Positions 33,601-41,739 of a stretch of 58,061 nucleotides of DNA are shown one piece after another. Origin of the DNA: an uncultured Porphyromonadaceae bacterium (lineage in GTDB: Bacteria > Bacteroidota > Bacteroidia > Bacteroidales > Muribaculaceae); NCBI GenBank assembly GCA_900546365.1, contig URCF01000013.1, forward strand, positions 1 to 58,061, in the 5' to 3' direction. A program made the translations under genes and the position numbers. The notes beneath the pieces are model-generated. The model was not told the DNA's origin. It did not search any database and saw only the letters and a list, made by a program, of their open reading frames with translations. Each line of letters starts with the position of its first letter. The stretch's first letter is position 1.

Positions 33601-35272
33601 CGCCGAAAATCCGACCCTTGCGTTCTACTATGCTTACACTTCATCGGCAAAAAGCTTCAAGGTGGAAATCGCCGTGGACGACCAGCCCATGAAGACTATC
33701 CGCGAGCTCTCTCTCGAACCCGACAATGAAAACGAGTGGATTCTTGTGGAGATTCCTCTCAACGAGTTCAAAAACAGCAAATACGTGCAGTTTGGGTTCT
33801 CAGGCTTTGCCAAGGAGGCCGTAACCGCATTTGTATGCATTGACAACTTCAATTTATATGATTTTGTCACCAACGATTTGGCAGTCAACTCGTTCACCGG
33901 TCCTACCAAATTATCGGTAAACGAATACGGACTGTTCAACATCCAGGTGCGCAATGCCGGCTCTACTGATGTGAAGGGCAACGACTACACCGTCAAGCTC
34001 TACAAGAACGATCAGGAGGTAGCATCCGCACCCGGTGAGGATATTAATGCCTACGGCAACGCCACCTTCATACTTGAGGACTATCCCCTCCCCACCGACC
34101 CTGAGCAGACTGTTTACAAAGCTGTGATTGAATTCGACAAGGACAACAAGCTTGACAACAACACCAGCGAGGAGCTCAACATACTCGTTATCAACAATGA
34201 GTATCCCGTCCCCACCAACCTCACAGCAGAGTCCGATGGCGGCGTGGTACTTAACTGGAATGAACCCGACATGGCCCAGGCATCGTACAACGCCACTACC
34301 GATGGATTCGACGAATATGAGGCATTCCTCACCGAAGGCTATGGCAACTGGACTGTAAAAGATGTGGATGGTGCTCCCACCGTCATCACCGCCACTGCGC
34401 TCGGCGCGCTCTCATATCCCCACATCGGCGAGCCTATGGCTTGGCAAGTGATTGATCCCGACCAGGCTATGTTCCTCGGCGGTGCATGGTACACACGCTC
34501 CGGCTCACAATTCCTTGTAGGCTTCCAGGCTTGCAATGACGGCAACCGCGAAATCGCCTCCAACGACTGGCTTATTTCGCCCGAACTCAAAGGATGCGAA
34601 CAGACCTTGTCGTTCTACGCCCGCGCTGGCATCTCATCTTTCGGTGCCGAACTGATGGACATCTATGTGTCGGAAACAGGCAACGACACCGAGGATTTCA
34701 AACTCCTTGCTGAAAACGTGGAAGTGCCCTACGCTTCCGACTGGATTGAATACCGCTACCGCCTCCCCGAAGGCACTCGCCATTTCGCCATCGTCCACAA
34801 GTCCTACAACCGCTTCGCATTGCTGATCGAGGATGTGACTTTCATTGGAGCCGACGCTGAGGGACTCAACCTCAACCTGCTTGGCTACAATGTGTACCGC
34901 AACAAACAGCGCATCACTGACGAACCCGTGTCCGGCACTTCGTTCATCGACACCGATGTGGTTGACGGCCAAACCTACTCCTACCATGTGACCGCAGTTT
35001 GGGATCTCGGCGAATCGCCGCTCTCCAACGAGGCTCTGATTGGCTTCTCTTCGATTGCCGACATCGCACCGGCCACTGCCTCCACCATCTCGGTTGAAAA
35101 CCGCACCATCCATATCAACGGTGCCGAAGGTTGCAACGTGGCTGTTTACACCACCTCCGGTCTCTGCATCGCAGCTGTTCCGGGCAGCAGCCACACTGAA
35201 ATCAATGTGGCTTCCGCAGGTATCTACATCGTGAAAGTGGGCAACACCATAGCCAAGCTGGCTGTGCGCTAA
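30683..35272 (+). CDS. Giant secreted choice-of-anchor J/FN3 protein with T9SS-like sorting end
   Basis: 1529 aa, start at 30683 (MKKLYYLLTMATMV) and not the TTG at 30677. Signal peptide about 1-24. Then a Lys/Ala-rich linker, a propeller-like region (about 70-330; repeated YGATYYVDDS, YGIGLDNVLYTINK), FN3-like repeats, an anchor J domain (about 535-690), FN3 units, a second anchor J domain (about 895-1065), a CARDB-like domain (about 1070-1170), a third anchor J domain (about 1195-1395, NDWLISPEL), and a sorting-type C-terminus (AGIYIVKVGNTIAKLAVR). The last 400 residues match the 1035-aa divergent protein in the same order. Ends 24 nt before a strong terminator. Confidence 0.83.
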   Translation: MKKLYYLLTMATMVALVGLSAFAISSSQSPAAGQFKHSVEQLAAKKAAAPRTAKKATASTASPLAITGGTDGTKTLYGATYYVDDSESLYHNGVAEIDANGRHKMVSNEFETMTGCYFNGKFLSIQYGYSYIYYNVYDAETWDLLAGPISYTMSSVVLPFDLTYDPTTDRIYGCFVGRGDNYGRTDESYLGWINLDNALDPVTLIGDMAIDGTKVRMRGMASTKDGVIYGIGLDNVLYTINKNNGSLTKVAELTYPTYGGEDEDPTTSFFTGYESAEFDWDTNTLYFSRNDSNSDPFISTVNLTTGQVTDLANLGYWSEGTYTCEIFSAIFFKQQATAAGNTPASLSNLTVTPTGTELKANVEFDLPALDTEGNSLEGTLGWTVTDGENELASGEGAPGAHISTDVEFANDGFNNIAAYCTLNSVSSTQTIVRKFIGCDTPALPTRPDVYPQDDTNSAIIIWRSALSQNGGNMDPVTYKVVRMPDGKVIEESTSDTAAEDFLDNDNKYRCYYVVTPTSGAKTGDASNSRETYVGTYFTLPHQNTFDEELTFNQYPVIDGNKDNNTWWVDVNSNRQAAVYSGSNIAANDYLCVGPFKLDAGSEYTFQMSADNHSGSDRVAVYVGTDCKDAGTFTHELIMPTVVNALNGTSNLEGKFTPETSGTYYFGVKACGDANTIALYIYDLKITGVAGDMPAAPQVTSESGLSSVKFNITVPELTKDGSAAANATAVRIYRGGSQIAEITENVYDGATITYTDDEEGLTVGQKSYVVTAVNQAGEGAPCTVSAYVGLDTPGAPRNMRVYEDINTPGLMHVTWDAPTIGSHGGYIDPAGVTYSIDWLSFGVTGTGASNVGNNTSFTLQLTEEACVAQDIIAFSVKSSNATGQGGSETHSGYFGPAKSLPLTESWTGARALSGIWAGESIKEDEALAESWWDYTDGFNASVEPQDGDGYFMALCTTAADGGYRLRTPRVDLNTAENPTLAFYYAYTSSAKSFKVEIAVDDQPMKTIRELSLEPDNENEWILVEIPLNEFKNSKYVQFGFSGFAKEAVTAFVCIDNFNLYDFVTNDLAVNSFTGPTKLSVNEYGLFNIQVRNAGSTDVKGNDYTVKLYKNDQEVASAPGEDINAYGNATFILEDYPLPTDPEQTVYKAVIEFDKDNKLDNNTSEELNILVINNEYPVPTNLTAESDGGVVLNWNEPDMAQASYNATTDGFDEYEAFLTEGYGNWTVKDVDGAPTVITATALGALSYPHIGEPMAWQVIDPDQAMFLGGAWYTRSGSQFLVGFQACNDGNREIASNDWLISPELKGCEQTLSFYARAGISSFGAELMDIYVSETGNDTEDFKLLAENVEVPYASDWIEYRYRLPEGTRHFAIVHKSYNRFALLIEDVTFIGADAEGLNLNLLGYNVYRNKQRITDEPVSGTSFIDTDVVDGQTYSYHVTAVWDLGESPLSNEALIGFSSIADIAPATASTISVENRTIHINGAEGCNVAVYTTSGLCIAAVPGSSHTEINVASAGIYIVKVGNTIAKLAVR

Positions 35273-35295
35273 CCACTCCCCCGCATACCTCATCC

Positions 35296-35335
35296 GAGAG
35301 GCTGTCTGACTCCATCAGGCAGCCTCTCTTTTTCT
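35296..35335 (+). terminator. Intrinsic terminator of the 1529-aa protein gene
   Basis: A 14-bp stem (gagaggctgtctga / tcaggcagcctctc with one G-T pair), 5-nt loop, then TTTTTC. Clear rho-independent form. Confidence 0.9.
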
Positions 35336-35349
35336 CCTCCTCATTGTAA

Positions 35350-35385
35350 TTCTTATAAGTCTTATAAGTCCTATAAGTCTTATAC
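35350..35385. repeat. Second 9-bp tandem array (TTATAAGTC type)
   Basis: Four units of nine bases (ttcttataa, gtcttataa, gtcctataa, gtcttatac). CTTATAAG inside each pair of units is itself a palindrome. As at 11932-12026, it lies between two facing terminators of convergent genes. Confidence 0.85.
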
Positions 35386-35387
35386 CG

Positions 35388-35435
35388 ATAAAATGATTCC
35401 GGGCATTGCATTTGAGGTGCAATGCCCGGAATCAT
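35388..35435 (-). terminator. Terminator of transketolase gene
   Basis: On the minus strand a perfect 18-bp stem (arms 35418-35435 and 35393-35410, 7-nt loop) followed by TTTTATC, 20 nt after the tkt stop. Confidence 0.88.
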
Positions 35436-35454
35436 TAATTGTATTTATGGGGTC

Positions 35455-37479
35455 TTAACGGCCTAAGAATGCTTTTACCCGCTCATATACTGCCTGAGGT
35501 GTGTAGCCAAACTTCTCGTCAAGCACCTTGAACGGAGCCGATGCTCCGAAACGCTCCATACCCTGCACTGTTCCGTCAACACCCACCAGCGGACGGAGGG
35601 TGCTCGGCAGGCCTGCGGTGAGGCCATACACGGGAATGTCAGCAGGCACCACATCGCGGCGGTAGTCCGCGCTCTGACGCTCAAACAAGCCTACCGACGG
35701 AACTGATACCACACGGGCACCAATCCCCTCAGCTTCAAGAAGAACTGCCACATCGCACAGCAATGTTACCTCCGAGCCGTTGCCGAGAAGGGTGACAGCG
35801 GCATCCTTGCATTCGCGCACCACATAGCCGCCTTTGCGACATCCGAGCGCTTTGTCATAGGAGTTGCCGGGAAGATCCTTCACATCCTGACGAGTGAAAA
35901 TCAAACCGGTGGGGGTATCAGTGTTCTCCATCGCCATCTGCCAGCATACCACGGTTTCAAACCGGTCGGCCGGACGGAGCACAAGCATTGACATTTTGCC
36001 TGAAAGATTGTTGAACTGCTCCATTAGGCGAATCTGCGCTTCCTGCTCTATAGGCTCGTGGGTGGGGCCATCCTCGCCCACACGGAAGGCATCGTGGCTC
36101 CACACATATTTCACAGGCAGTTCCATGAGTGCGGCCATGCGCACAGCGGGCTTCATATAGTCGGAGAACACGAAGAAGGTGCCGCACGCGCCCACAAGGC
36201 CGCCATGCACTGCAATACCGTTCATGATCACAGCCATTGTAAGCTCGCTCACGCCTGCGTGGAGAAACGCACCGGTGAAATCACCGTGGGTGAAAGCATG
36301 GGTATATTTCAGGAATCCATCGGTTTTATCGGAATTGGCGAGGTCGGCACTCGACACAATCATGTTGCCGAGCACGCGGCTGAGCTCGCTCAGCACAGCC
36401 GACGAAGCGGTGCGGGTGGCGCAGTCGGCCTTGGTGACAATGGCCTTGTAGTCCACAGCAGGCTCCTTGCCGGCAAGATAGGTGGCCAGCAGAGCGGCTT
36501 TCTCGGGATTGGCCTCGGCCCATGCCTTTTCAGCGGCATGACGCGCGGCCACCTCCTTGCGGAGAGCCTCGCGACGGTCGGCATACAACTTCGCCACCTC
36601 GGGACGAATCACAAAAGCGTTGTCGGGATCACCGCCGAGATTGCGGATTGTGGCAGCGAAGTCGGCTCCATTGGATTTGCTCAACGGATTGCCATGGGTG
36701 CTGCACTGGCCTTCAAAATTTTTACCGTCGGCAGTCACAGCACCGCGGCCCATGATGGTGTGGCCGATGATGAGAGTGGGTTTATGCTTTTCGGCGATAG
36801 CCTTGTCAAGGGCATCGGCCATAGCTTCGGGGTCAGTGCCGTCCACCTCTATCACGTGCCAGTGCCATGCGCGGTACTTGGCAGCCACATCCTCGGTGTC
36901 CACAGCGTCCACATTTGTGGAGAGCTGCACCTTGTTGCTGTCATAGAACATTATCAGATTGCTCAGGCCAAGGTATCCGGCTATACGGCCCGCGCCTTGG
37001 GAAATCTCCTCCTGAATACCTCCATCGGAGATGAATGCGTAGGTTTTGTGAGCCAGTGTTTCGCCAAAACGAGCCACGAGGAAACGCTCAGCAATGGCAG
37101 CGCCAACAGCCATCACATGGCCCTGGCCAAGCGGGCCGGAGGTGTTCTCCACACCACGGTGGGGGTCAAGCTCGGGATGGCCCGGAGTGACACTCCCCCA
37201 CTGGCGGAACTGCTGCAACTCGTCCATGGTATAGTACCCCTGGAGAGCCAACACCGAATAGAGCATAGGCGACATGTGGCCCGGATCGAGGAAAAACCTG
37301 TCCCTCGCTATCCATGTGGGATCATCGGGGTCGGTCACAAGGAATTGTGAATATAGCACATTTACGAAATCTGCGCCGCCCATGGCGCCACCGGGATGTC
37401 CGGACTTTGCTTTTTCCACCATAGATGCTGCCAACACGCGAATGTTGTCAGCGGCGGAATCCATGATTTTTTTATCCAT
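35455..37479 (-). CDS. tkt: Transketolase
   Basis: Thiamine-diphosphate enzyme moving two-carbon units between sugar phosphates in the non-oxidative pentose phosphate pathway. 674 aa, full length. Visible: KSGHPGG near residue 26 with the phosphate/cofactor His, GPLGQGH, the ThDP/metal motif beginning SDGGIQEEISQG, and the catalytic-domain segment GEDGPTHEPIEQ with the Glu that activates the cofactor; the C-terminal domain starts about residue 535. Start ATG at 37479. Monocistronic between its own promoter (37541) and terminator (35388-35435). Confidence 0.95.
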   Translation of the reverse strand: MDKKIMDSAADNIRVLAASMVEKAKSGHPGGAMGGADFVNVLYSQFLVTDPDDPTWIARDRFFLDPGHMSPMLYSVLALQGYYTMDELQQFRQWGSVTPGHPELDPHRGVENTSGPLGQGHVMAVGAAIAERFLVARFGETLAHKTYAFISDGGIQEEISQGAGRIAGYLGLSNLIMFYDSNKVQLSTNVDAVDTEDVAAKYRAWHWHVIEVDGTDPEAMADALDKAIAEKHKPTLIIGHTIMGRGAVTADGKNFEGQCSTHGNPLSKSNGADFAATIRNLGGDPDNAFVIRPEVAKLYADRREALRKEVAARHAAEKAWAEANPEKAALLATYLAGKEPAVDYKAIVTKADCATRTASSAVLSELSRVLGNMIVSSADLANSDKTDGFLKYTHAFTHGDFTGAFLHAGVSELTMAVIMNGIAVHGGLVGACGTFFVFSDYMKPAVRMAALMELPVKYVWSHDAFRVGEDGPTHEPIEQEAQIRLMEQFNNLSGKMSMLVLRPADRFETVVCWQMAMENTDTPTGLIFTRQDVKDLPGNSYDKALGCRKGGYVVRECKDAAVTLLGNGSEVTLLCDVAVLLEAEGIGARVVSVPSVGLFERQSADYRRDVVPADIPVYGLTAGLPSTLRPLVGVDGTVQGMERFGASAPFKVLDEKFGYTPQAVYERVKAFLGR

Positions 37480-37540
37480 GCTTCTATTATGGTTATGCGT
37501 TGGTTGAGAAGGTGCGAATCGCAGGTTCCGAAACGCACCA

Positions 37541-37572
37541 CAAAATTAGCCATATATCGCCACACCTGCAAC
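37541..37572 (-). promoter_or_regulatory. Predicted promoter of tkt
   Basis: Minus strand: GTTG (one mismatch to TTTG) at 37572-37569, 20-bp spacer, TAATTTTG at 37548-37541; expected leader about 55 nt. Confidence 0.6.
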
Positions 37573-37629
37573 CCATTTCAGCAATATTTCACCGTTATCA
37601 CTCCATCACAGTGCCGTTGCCGCAAATAT

Positions 37630-37661
37630 AAAGAGCGCGAAGCCGTGGGCCTCGCGCTCTT
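37630..37661 (-). terminator. Terminator of the susCDEF cassette
   Basis: Minus strand: 14-nt arms (aagagcgcgaggcc / ggcttcgcgctctt with one imperfect pair), 3-nt loop, then T-rich TATATTT. It begins 27 nt after the SusF-like stop. It also separates the cassette from tkt. Confidence 0.78.
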
Positions 37662-37688
37662 GACTATCGAGTGTATTGCTATTGCAGA

Positions 37689-39140
37689 TTATTCAATCCA
37701 CCACTGGTAAGGCACAGTGCTCAGGTCGAGGTGGATGGTGCGGGTGCCGGCTTCGTCGGCAGTCACCTTGATGTTGCCTCCTCCGAAAGTGAGGGTTCCT
37801 TCAACAGATCCGGCGCCAAGGTTGATGTCCCAGCCACCGTTCATGGCAAACTTCCACTCCTTACCTTCCTCAAGGTTGACAGTGGCGCTCCAGGCGAGCT
37901 TGGTGGCATCGTCAGCAGTCATGGCGATAGAATTGCCGTGATCCCAGTTGATACCGGCCACATCACCGATGATGGCAATCTTGGTGATGGCTGTCTTGGT
38001 GAAGGTCATGGTGCCGAGGTTCACATTGAGATAGTAGAGGTCGGCAGCACCGTCAACAGTGAAGTTGTCGTTGGAACCGTTTTCGAGAGTCTTGTTGTCG
38101 CCTGCGTTACCATAGTTGCCGGGAGCGTCCCAACCGGGAGCGTTGGTGAACTTGAACTGGTCGCTCAGGTAAGCGAAGCCCTGATAGCTGATATAGTTGT
38201 CGGTGCCAAGCATGGTGGAGAAGCTCCAGCCGTTGCCGCCGCCGGGAACATAGAGGTACTCGGCAGCTTCCTGCAGCTTGTAGGTGAGAGTGTACATATC
38301 CACACGAATCTGATAGCGGCCGGCTGTGGCAATTGTGAACTCAGGTGCATTGGCGGCAGCCGAGGACTCAGCGAGCTTATCGCCCTCACCGGGGCCGAAG
38401 AACTTGAGGGCATGGTTCTGCTCCCATGTCTGACCGGCAGCCTTGGTGCTTTCAGGTATAATCTGGAATTTGCATGGCACTTTGTCGGCTTCAACATTGA
38501 TCACGGCCACAAATTCGGAGTTGTCATACACATTGCCTTCCTGCTGCATTTTCTGTGCGGCGGTGAACGCATCACCGGCAATATGCACATAGTATGCGCT
38601 CTCAATCAAATGGTCGGGAGCTATGGGGGTGACAATAACATTCTGAGCGCTACCGACAGATCCGAGGAGCACACGCTGGTTCTCATTGACAGCGTAGGCC
38701 ACATAGTTGACCCACATCTCTTCGGCTGCGGGATCGCGGCTGATAATCGAGATGAACGCATCTGTCCATTCAGCTGCGGAAGCGTAGGCACTGTAGATAG
38801 CATTACCATCAGTGGCGGGCTTCACAGCAAGGTCAATAGCCTTGGCTCCGGCCATATCCTGGGTTTTGGCCACATTCATAACTATGGCGAGAGTGCTGTT
38901 GGCGGGAAAATCCTCGAGCTTGGTGATATCAAGCATCTTCACTTCGCCCTGCGCACCGGCGGCGTTGAGGTCAACGCTACCTCCGGCGGCAACAACATCA
39001 GCAGCTGCGATGCCGTCAGCAGGCATGACAGGCTCCTGCGGATTGGTTGACGGAATGCCCAGATATGGATCATCGTCGGAGCAAGCAGCAAACCCGATGC
39101 TCAGAACTGCCGCAAGCGCTATATTGAGATATTTTTTCAT
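37689..39140 (-). CDS. SusF-like surface glycan-binding lipoprotein
   Basis: 483 aa. Lipobox GFAAC with Cys20 followed by SDDDP, an acidic start of the mature protein that matches the Bacteroidetes surface-lipoprotein export signal. N-terminal domain about 35-130, then beta-sandwich units; the region AEYLYVPGGGNGWSFSTML (about 285-305) begins a SusE/SusF-type carbohydrate-binding module, and the final module (about 395-483) ends HLDLSTVPYQWWIE with Trp residues. Probably holds glycan at the cell surface for SusC/SusD. Last gene of the cassette. The actual glycan is not predictable. Confidence 0.85.
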   Translation of the reverse strand: MKKYLNIALAAVLSIGFAACSDDDPYLGIPSTNPQEPVMPADGIAAADVVAAGGSVDLNAAGAQGEVKMLDITKLEDFPANSTLAIVMNVAKTQDMAGAKAIDLAVKPATDGNAIYSAYASAAEWTDAFISIISRDPAAEEMWVNYVAYAVNENQRVLLGSVGSAQNVIVTPIAPDHLIESAYYVHIAGDAFTAAQKMQQEGNVYDNSEFVAVINVEADKVPCKFQIIPESTKAAGQTWEQNHALKFFGPGEGDKLAESSAAANAPEFTIATAGRYQIRVDMYTLTYKLQEAAEYLYVPGGGNGWSFSTMLGTDNYISYQGFAYLSDQFKFTNAPGWDAPGNYGNAGDNKTLENGSNDNFTVDGAADLYYLNVNLGTMTFTKTAITKIAIIGDVAGINWDHGNSIAMTADDATKLAWSATVNLEEGKEWKFAMNGGWDINLGAGSVEGTLTFGGGNIKVTADEAGTRTIHLDLSTVPYQWWIE

Positions 39141-39164
39141 TATCTGAATTTTTTATTTTTCAAG

Positions 39165-40118
39165 TTAGTCTTCAACTTTTTTGAACTCTACAGTTTTGGC
39201 CTTGACATTGACAACCATGCTCACCTTGCCGCCGGTCCATCCGGGAACTTGCCAGCTACCCTTGCCGGGCACCGAGAGCGAGCCGTTGTAAACACCATTC
39301 TTCAATTCGATGTCCACAGTGTTGTCTTCAGATTGCGAGCCCATGGAGTCACCGCCGTCCCATCCTGTGAGAGCCTTGTAGAAGCGGAACTGGAACTGGC
39401 CAGCGGGGATATCGAAAGTAGCGCGATAGATGTCGGTACCGATTTGGTCATCGGCCTCATACAGCATCCAGGGTTCAAAGTGCTCGGCATTGGCCTCATC
39501 AGGACCGGTCCATCCCTCGGGAGCACCCACGAGATAGATGTAGCCCGGCTGACGGATTGTAGGATAGCCCACAACCTTCATGAATTCAATGGGTGCGGAG
39601 TACACGCCATATTTTTCCTGAGTGGCAGCGTCGGCGGTGGCGAAATAAGCGTAGAGACGCACATACAGCGGACCTTCATAGTCGCGGTATCCGGGTTCCG
39701 ACAGTTGGTCCATGTCGTTGTAACCGCGGCAACCGTTGATAGCGTCGGCTATTTCACGGGCGGGCACGGTAAACGAGGTGCGGGTGTAGGTGCTCGGGAG
39801 CTGGATGAAATCCTGGGGCGTGGAAGCCGGGTCGTTGTATTTCCATTCGGCGGGCACACTGTTGAAATCCTTGCTCAGCGACACCTGCACAGCGTAGGTG
39901 GGGATAGTGGCCACACCGCCGAAGTCGGGCTGTGAGCAGGTGAATTCCACACCGTCGGTGTTGTTCAGCACGTAAGTGTTGGCTGCGAGAGCCGGGGTGT
40001 TGAGGAAGTTCTGGTCTGGTGTCGGCACTTGAACCTTCGGGTCGGTGTTGTTCTCACAGCTTGAGAACATCATGCCCACAAAGGCCAAAGCAGCCGTGAA
40101 CAATATATTTTTCTTCAT
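39165..40118 (-). CDS. SusE-like surface glycan-binding lipoprotein
   Basis: 317 aa. Lipobox MFSSC with Cys21, then ENNTDPKVQVPTPDQNF typical of SusE. A first Ig-like domain (about 35-190, with QPDFGGVATIPTYAVQVS) and a C-terminal SusE/SusF carbohydrate-binding domain (from about 200: YIYLVGAPEGWTGP, then FRFYKALTGWDGGDSMG, VPGWTGGKVSMVVN). The aromatic residues in APEGWTG and FRFYKAL are those expected at the binding face. Lies between the SusD-like and SusF-like genes with short gaps (24 to 40 nt). Confidence 0.87.
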   Translation of the reverse strand: MKKNILFTAALAFVGMMFSSCENNTDPKVQVPTPDQNFLNTPALAANTYVLNNTDGVEFTCSQPDFGGVATIPTYAVQVSLSKDFNSVPAEWKYNDPASTPQDFIQLPSTYTRTSFTVPAREIADAINGCRGYNDMDQLSEPGYRDYEGPLYVRLYAYFATADAATQEKYGVYSAPIEFMKVVGYPTIRQPGYIYLVGAPEGWTGPDEANAEHFEPWMLYEADDQIGTDIYRATFDIPAGQFQFRFYKALTGWDGGDSMGSQSEDNTVDIELKNGVYNGSLSVPGKGSWQVPGWTGGKVSMVVNVKAKTVEFKKVED

Positions 40119-40158
40119 GATGATAATCTAATTGAATATATGCTTGTTAGGATGCTGA

Positions 40159-41730
40159 TTAATAGCCGGGGTTTTGGCCCAGAGTGGAGATATACTGAGT
40201 GGGCACGCAGTAGAGATTGCGGAAGTTCTCTATGGCCTGGCCCTGCTGCGAACCGCCCTTCCAGCTCCAGAGATAACTGTTGCCGGTGAATTTACCGAAG
40301 CGGATAAGGTCGCTGCGGCGGTGGCCTTCCCAATAGAGCTCACGCATACGCTCGGCAAGGAGGTTGTCGGCATTAAGTTCGATGTGAGGCTGATGGGCAC
40401 GGTCACGCACCATGTCGAGATACGACTGACCGTTGCACTGCACGCCGTGGAGCTGACACTCGGCGAGCATTAGGTAGGTGTCGGCGAGGCGGAACAGGGG
40501 GAAGTCGGCACTGTTGAAGGTGCTGTTGCTGATATTGGCGGTGTTGTAGTAGTCATCCTCGGTGGTATATACATATTTCACGCACATATAGCCGCTGCCG
40601 TCGATTGCCCAGTCGGCAATGTCGGTGAGGTCGTTGGTGAAACTACCTTCGTAGATGAGATAGCGGGAGTCGCCGCTGGAGAAAGCGTTGGCCAGTTCGG
40701 GACGCACGCGGGGACCTCCCCAGCCGGTACCGGGATTGCCGAGACGCTGGTTGGTGGCGTCGTCGAGGTTGGCGTTGTATGCACCCATGCCGAGATAGGT
40801 GGTGCCGCCGTAGGTCTGTGTGTAGGTTTTGTCCTGAGGTATGCCCCAGATAATTTCACCGTTGCCCACATATTTGTCGTTGCTGGCGCAGAACAGATAT
40901 TTGTACTCGGGAGCAAGCTGGTTGATGGTAGCGGTGATCTGCTGGCACGCCTGCGCACATTCGTTCCACATCGGAGTGCCTGTGTAAACTTCAGCATTCA
41001 GATAGAGCTTGGCAAGAAGCATCCATGCAGCTTCACGCGACACACGGCCATACACCTGCTGGGCAGCGGGAATCATATCATCAATGGCACTGCGGAGATC
41101 GGCAACCACCAGAGGGAACATCTGCTGACGGGTGTATGTGGGAGGTTCAGCGCCCACCTCATCATTCTCTGTGACCCAGGGACCGCGTCCGTAGGTGTCC
41201 ATGATATGGTAGTAGCTGAGAGCGCGGAGCACTCGGGCCTCGGCTTTGAGATGTGCTATCTCGTCAGCACTCAAAGGATTGGCACAGGAAGCGGCATTGT
41301 CAATCTGGCGGAGGAACTCGTTGCAGATGGTGATCTGGAATATGAAGCGGCTCATTGACTCGTAAAGCCAGTGGTTGTCGCTGGACCATGTGGAGTAGTC
41401 GAGCTGGTCAATACCGGCATCATTCCAGTTTTTGCCGATAAAAGCCTCATCGGAGCAAAGCTCCTGAAGATTCCAGAGCTGACGGGAGTAAACACCTGCA
41501 CCGGGGTCGTCCACGGTGATGTCAGAGCCACCGTTCACACCTGACAGCACGAGACCGCCATACAACTGGGCCATGAACTGGTAGTACTGTTCGCCTGTTT
41601 CCAGTCCGGTCATGGTGCTGGGGTCCTTCGGCTCCACATTGAGGTCATCGACGCAAGAGGTGGCACCGATGGCAAGAGCCGCACAGGCAATAGCTGTATA
41701 TTTAAATTTCTTGAATATCATTGTTAGCAT
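40159..41730 (-). CDS. SusD/RagB-type nutrient-binding lipoprotein
   Basis: 523 aa. Lipoprotein signal with Cys26 (IGATSC) followed by VDDLNVEPKDPS. TPR-rich SusD fold: an N-terminal SusD-like domain (ATSC to about residue 270, with LKAEARVLRALSYYHIMDTYG, the classic RALSYYHL-type motif) and the C-terminal RagB/SusD domain (about 330-523, with FRLADTYLMLAECQLHG and RMRELYWEGHRRSDLIRFGKF). It forms the lid over the SusC barrel. Start at 41730; Met4 (41721) is an alternative. Lies 9 nt after SusC. Confidence 0.95.
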   Translation of the reverse strand: MLTMIFKKFKYTAIACAALAIGATSCVDDLNVEPKDPSTMTGLETGEQYYQFMAQLYGGLVLSGVNGGSDITVDDPGAGVYSRQLWNLQELCSDEAFIGKNWNDAGIDQLDYSTWSSDNHWLYESMSRFIFQITICNEFLRQIDNAASCANPLSADEIAHLKAEARVLRALSYYHIMDTYGRGPWVTENDEVGAEPPTYTRQQMFPLVVADLRSAIDDMIPAAQQVYGRVSREAAWMLLAKLYLNAEVYTGTPMWNECAQACQQITATINQLAPEYKYLFCASNDKYVGNGEIIWGIPQDKTYTQTYGGTTYLGMGAYNANLDDATNQRLGNPGTGWGGPRVRPELANAFSSGDSRYLIYEGSFTNDLTDIADWAIDGSGYMCVKYVYTTEDDYYNTANISNSTFNSADFPLFRLADTYLMLAECQLHGVQCNGQSYLDMVRDRAHQPHIELNADNLLAERMRELYWEGHRRSDLIRFGKFTGNSYLWSWKGGSQQGQAIENFRNLYCVPTQYISTLGQNPGY

Positions 41731-41739
41731 TTTTGTGGA

